Part shown: positions 13,923-15,280 of the stretch, piece by piece
Position numbering within the stretch: position 1 is the first letter of the stretch
Layout: every line of letters begins with the position of its first letter
DNA from: a bacterium
GTDB lineage: Bacteria > Bacillota > Clostridia > Oscillospirales > Oscillospiraceae
Reading direction: 5' to 3'
Assembly: GCA_004562395.1 (NCBI GenBank)
Contig: SFQY01000032.1
Coordinates: forward strand, 1-15,280
Length of the DNA: 15,280 bases
Notes under the pieces: generated by a model
The model's input: the letters and a program-made list of their open reading frames with translations, nothing else
Database searches by the model: none
What the model was told of the DNA's origin: nothing
Made by a program: the position numbers and the translations under genes

Positions 13923-14216
13923 ATGCGGATCATATTCAAAATTCTTGCCGCTCCCTTTGTGCTGGTGCTGACCCTGCTTGTGGCCGTGCTCTCGTTCCTG
14001 CTGAGTCTTTCCGCTGGTTTGCTCTCCATCCTCGCGTCGGTGCTGGGGCTGCTGAGTGTCCTGATGCTGTTTGTGGAGAAAGACATTCCCACGGGGATCG
14101 TGGGGCTGCTGATGGCGTTTGCCATTTCGCCCTTTGGCCTGCCCGCGCTGGCCGGATGGCTACTTGCCAAGTTGGACGAGCTGAACGGCTCCCTGCGGGG
14201 CTTCATCACGGGCTGA
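13923..14216 (+). CDS. CD1845 family small membrane protein
   Basis: A 97-residue protein matching the CD1845 family of conjugative elements. It has an N-terminal KILAAPFVLVLTLLVAVLSF, two more hydrophobic stretches (LSILASVLGLLSVLMLFV and GIVGLLMAFAISPFGLPALA), and the typical tail WLLAKLDELNGSLRGFI. It probably crosses the membrane three or four times. Function unknown. I chose ATG 13923 because SD AAAAGGAGG precedes it and the promoter -10 lies upstream. An in-frame TTG at 13863 is part of the -35 and cannot be in the transcript. It is flanked by repeat copies 7 and 8. Confidence 0.85.
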   Translation: MRIIFKILAAPFVLVLTLLVAVLSFLLSLSAGLLSILASVLGLLSVLMLFVEKDIPTGIVGLLMAFAISPFGLPALAGWLLAKLDELNGSLRGFITG

Positions 14217-14239
14217 GTTCTGGTCACGGTGGCCAGAAG
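14217..14239 (+). repeat. Interspersed inverted repeat, copy 8
   Basis: Left arm GTTCTGGTCAC, centre G, right arm GTGGCCAGAAG. The outermost pair is lost (G opposite G). It begins on the base after the CD1845-type stop, as copy 2 does after virD4. Confidence 0.88.
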
Positions 14240-14249
14240 ATGCAGAAAA

Positions 14250-14275
14250 CGGCGGCTGATCCCAGCCGCCGCTTG
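14250..14275 (+). terminator. Terminator-like hairpin before the relaxase gene
   Basis: Arms CGGCGGCTG (14250-14258) and CAGCCGCCG (14263-14271) pair perfectly over nine bases around loop ATCC. Only CTTGT follows, so the T-run is poor. It may pause or attenuate transcription into the relaxase, and the layout (repeat copy, then GC hairpin, then SD) repeats that after virD4. Confidence 0.55.
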
Positions 14276-14298
14276 TCGTATGGAAAGGAGGACTGCCT

Positions 14299-15280
14299 AC
14301 GGCCACGACCTACCTAAAATCCCACAAGCGGGCCGATAAGCGGACGGCCCTGCAAAGTTTGAAAGACCGCTTTGATTACGGTCTGAACCCGGAGAAGCTG
14401 GGGGCCGTTTCCTCCTACCTCTGCGATCCAGCCACGGCACATGCCGAGTTTATGCTGGTCAAAAATCAGTATCAGGGCGAAACTGACCGCAGAGCCGGAC
14501 ACGGGGCGCTGTGCTACCAGATCCGGCAGGCGTTCCCTCACGGCGAGGTGACGGCGGAGGAGGCCAACCGCATCGGCTATGAAACGGCGCTGCGCTGGAC
14601 AAAGGGCAAGTATCAATTCTTCGTCTGTACCCATATAGACAAAGAGCACATTCATAATCACATTTACTACAATTCCACCGCCTATGACCGCTCCCGGAAG
14701 TTCCGCAACTTCATCGGCTCCTCGTTCGCCCTGCGGCGGCTGTCTGACCGGGTATGTCTGGAGCACGATCTACTACGGTCAATGGCTGGGCGAAAATCAA
14801 AAGCTCTCACAGAAAGAACAGATCCGCCTTGCCATTGACGCGGCTCTGACGGAGCGACCCAAGGACTTTGCAGACTTTCTCCGGCGCATGGAAACGGCAG
14901 GCATACAGGTCAAGCACGGGCGCGGCGGCGTGATCTCGTTCCTTGTGCCAGGACAACAGCGGGCGGCCCGTTTCCGGGCGTCCACGCTGGGGGACGGCTA
15001 CGGCCCCGAGGACGTGCAGGCCGTCATTGACGGCAAGGCTCCCACACGAACGGCCACGGCGCAGAATGCGCCCGCACCCCGCCGTGTCAATCTGCTGATC
15101 GATATTCAGGAGAGGATGCGTCAGGGCAAAGGCCCCGCCTATGAACGCTGGGCCAAGGTGTATAACCTCAAACAGATGGCTGCCGCGCTGCAATATCTGA
15201 AAGAGCACCAGCTATTTGAATATGACGATTTGGCCGCAAAGACCGACGCCGCCACAGAGCGTTTTCACACGCTGGCCGGG
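14299..15280 (+). pseudogene. MobP-type relaxase, frame-broken and cut by window end
   Basis: Relaxases nick oriT and lead the DNA strand into the recipient. Frame 1 from 14299 reads ATTYLKSHKRADKRTALQSL, then the HUH motif THIDKEHIHNHIYYN with metal-binding His117, His119 and His121, and SSFALRRLSDRVCLEHDL. After HDL (about 14772) that frame runs out to a stop at 14838. The true continuation is in frame 2, from TAC 14771: YYGQWLGENQKLSQKEQIRL, then GRGGVISFLVPGQ, RRVNLLIDIQ and KVYNLKQMAAALQYL, open to the window end. Relatives have roughly 15-20 more residues between HDL and YGxW, so a small deletion with frame change is likely. The SD AGGAGG (14286-14291) is seven bases from ACG 14299, which aligns with the family Met-Ala-Thr-Thr-Tyr. 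CTG 14293 is too close. An assembly error is possible. Confidence 0.8.

Noticed and set aside
1794..14239. CRISPR array from the repeated 23-mers
   Set aside because: Copies are 0.4-2.8 kb apart with genes between them; there are no regular spacers and no cas genes.
13775..14317. 180-codon + strand open frame over the CD1845-type gene
   Set aside because: It covers the dyad, the promoter and the CD1845-type gene in another frame. The protein is compositionally odd, and the real gene has its own SD and family match.
1..15280. tRNA or rRNA genes and an integrase/attachment site
   Set aside because: I saw no cloverleaf with TTCRA-type arm, no rRNA core sequence, and no recombinase gene in the window; the ends of the element must lie outside.

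Overview
The window is GC-rich (about 60%, mostly G/C in third codon positions) and looks like the transfer region of an integrative and conjugative element of the Tn1549 / CTn family, as found in gut Clostridia (Oscillospiraceae or Lachnospiraceae type). I base this on gene content and order: PcfB-like protein, VirD4 coupling ATPase, Maff2, VirB6/TrbL-like, PrgI, VirB4, CD1108-type NlpC/P60, DUF4315, DUF4366, Cys-rich VLP, MobC, CD1845-type and relaxase. Every gene I can support is on the + strand, mostly with overlapping or nearly touching ends. Protein family names come from recognising the translations by eye, not from a search.

Layout. 1-39 is the tail of an upstream gene. 41-1111 is a C5-cytosine methyltransferase that contains a second open frame (366-866) with its own Shine-Dalgarno (SD) site. 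1114-1789 is an ArdA-type antirestriction gene broken by a frame change. 1835-4130 holds pcfB and virD4, closed by an intrinsic terminator. 4220-5311 holds the Maff2 and VirB6-like membrane proteins. 5330-6702 is a pair of adenine/cytosine-N methyltransferases inserted between the VirB6-like gene and prgI. 6690-11011 is prgI, virB4 and the cell-wall hydrolase. 11027-12537 is DUF4315, DUF4366 and two small Cys-rich proteins. After a double-hairpin spacer come a hypothetical gene, a short acidic/basic gene and mobC (12672-13778). A structured intergenic region with a good promoter leads into a CD1845-type membrane protein and a relaxase gene that is also frame-broken and runs off the window.

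Together the genes encode a type IV secretion channel (VirD4, VirB4, VirB6-like, PrgI, wall hydrolase), a relaxosome (relaxase, MobC) and an anti-restriction kit (ArdA and three methyltransferases). The broken relaxase and ardA suggest a decaying or non-autonomous copy, unless these are assembly errors.

The most unusual signal is an eight-copy, 23-bp inverted repeat (left arm CYTCTGGTCAC, right arm GTGGCCAGARG, one centre base). All copies have the same orientation and all sit at gene junctions. In coding regions it is read in more than one frame, and arm changes are partly compensatory, so it is a nucleic-acid element and not a peptide motif. Other points to check are the gene overprinted inside the methyltransferase and four genes that keep a strong SD but appear to start at ATA, ATC, ATC and ACG.
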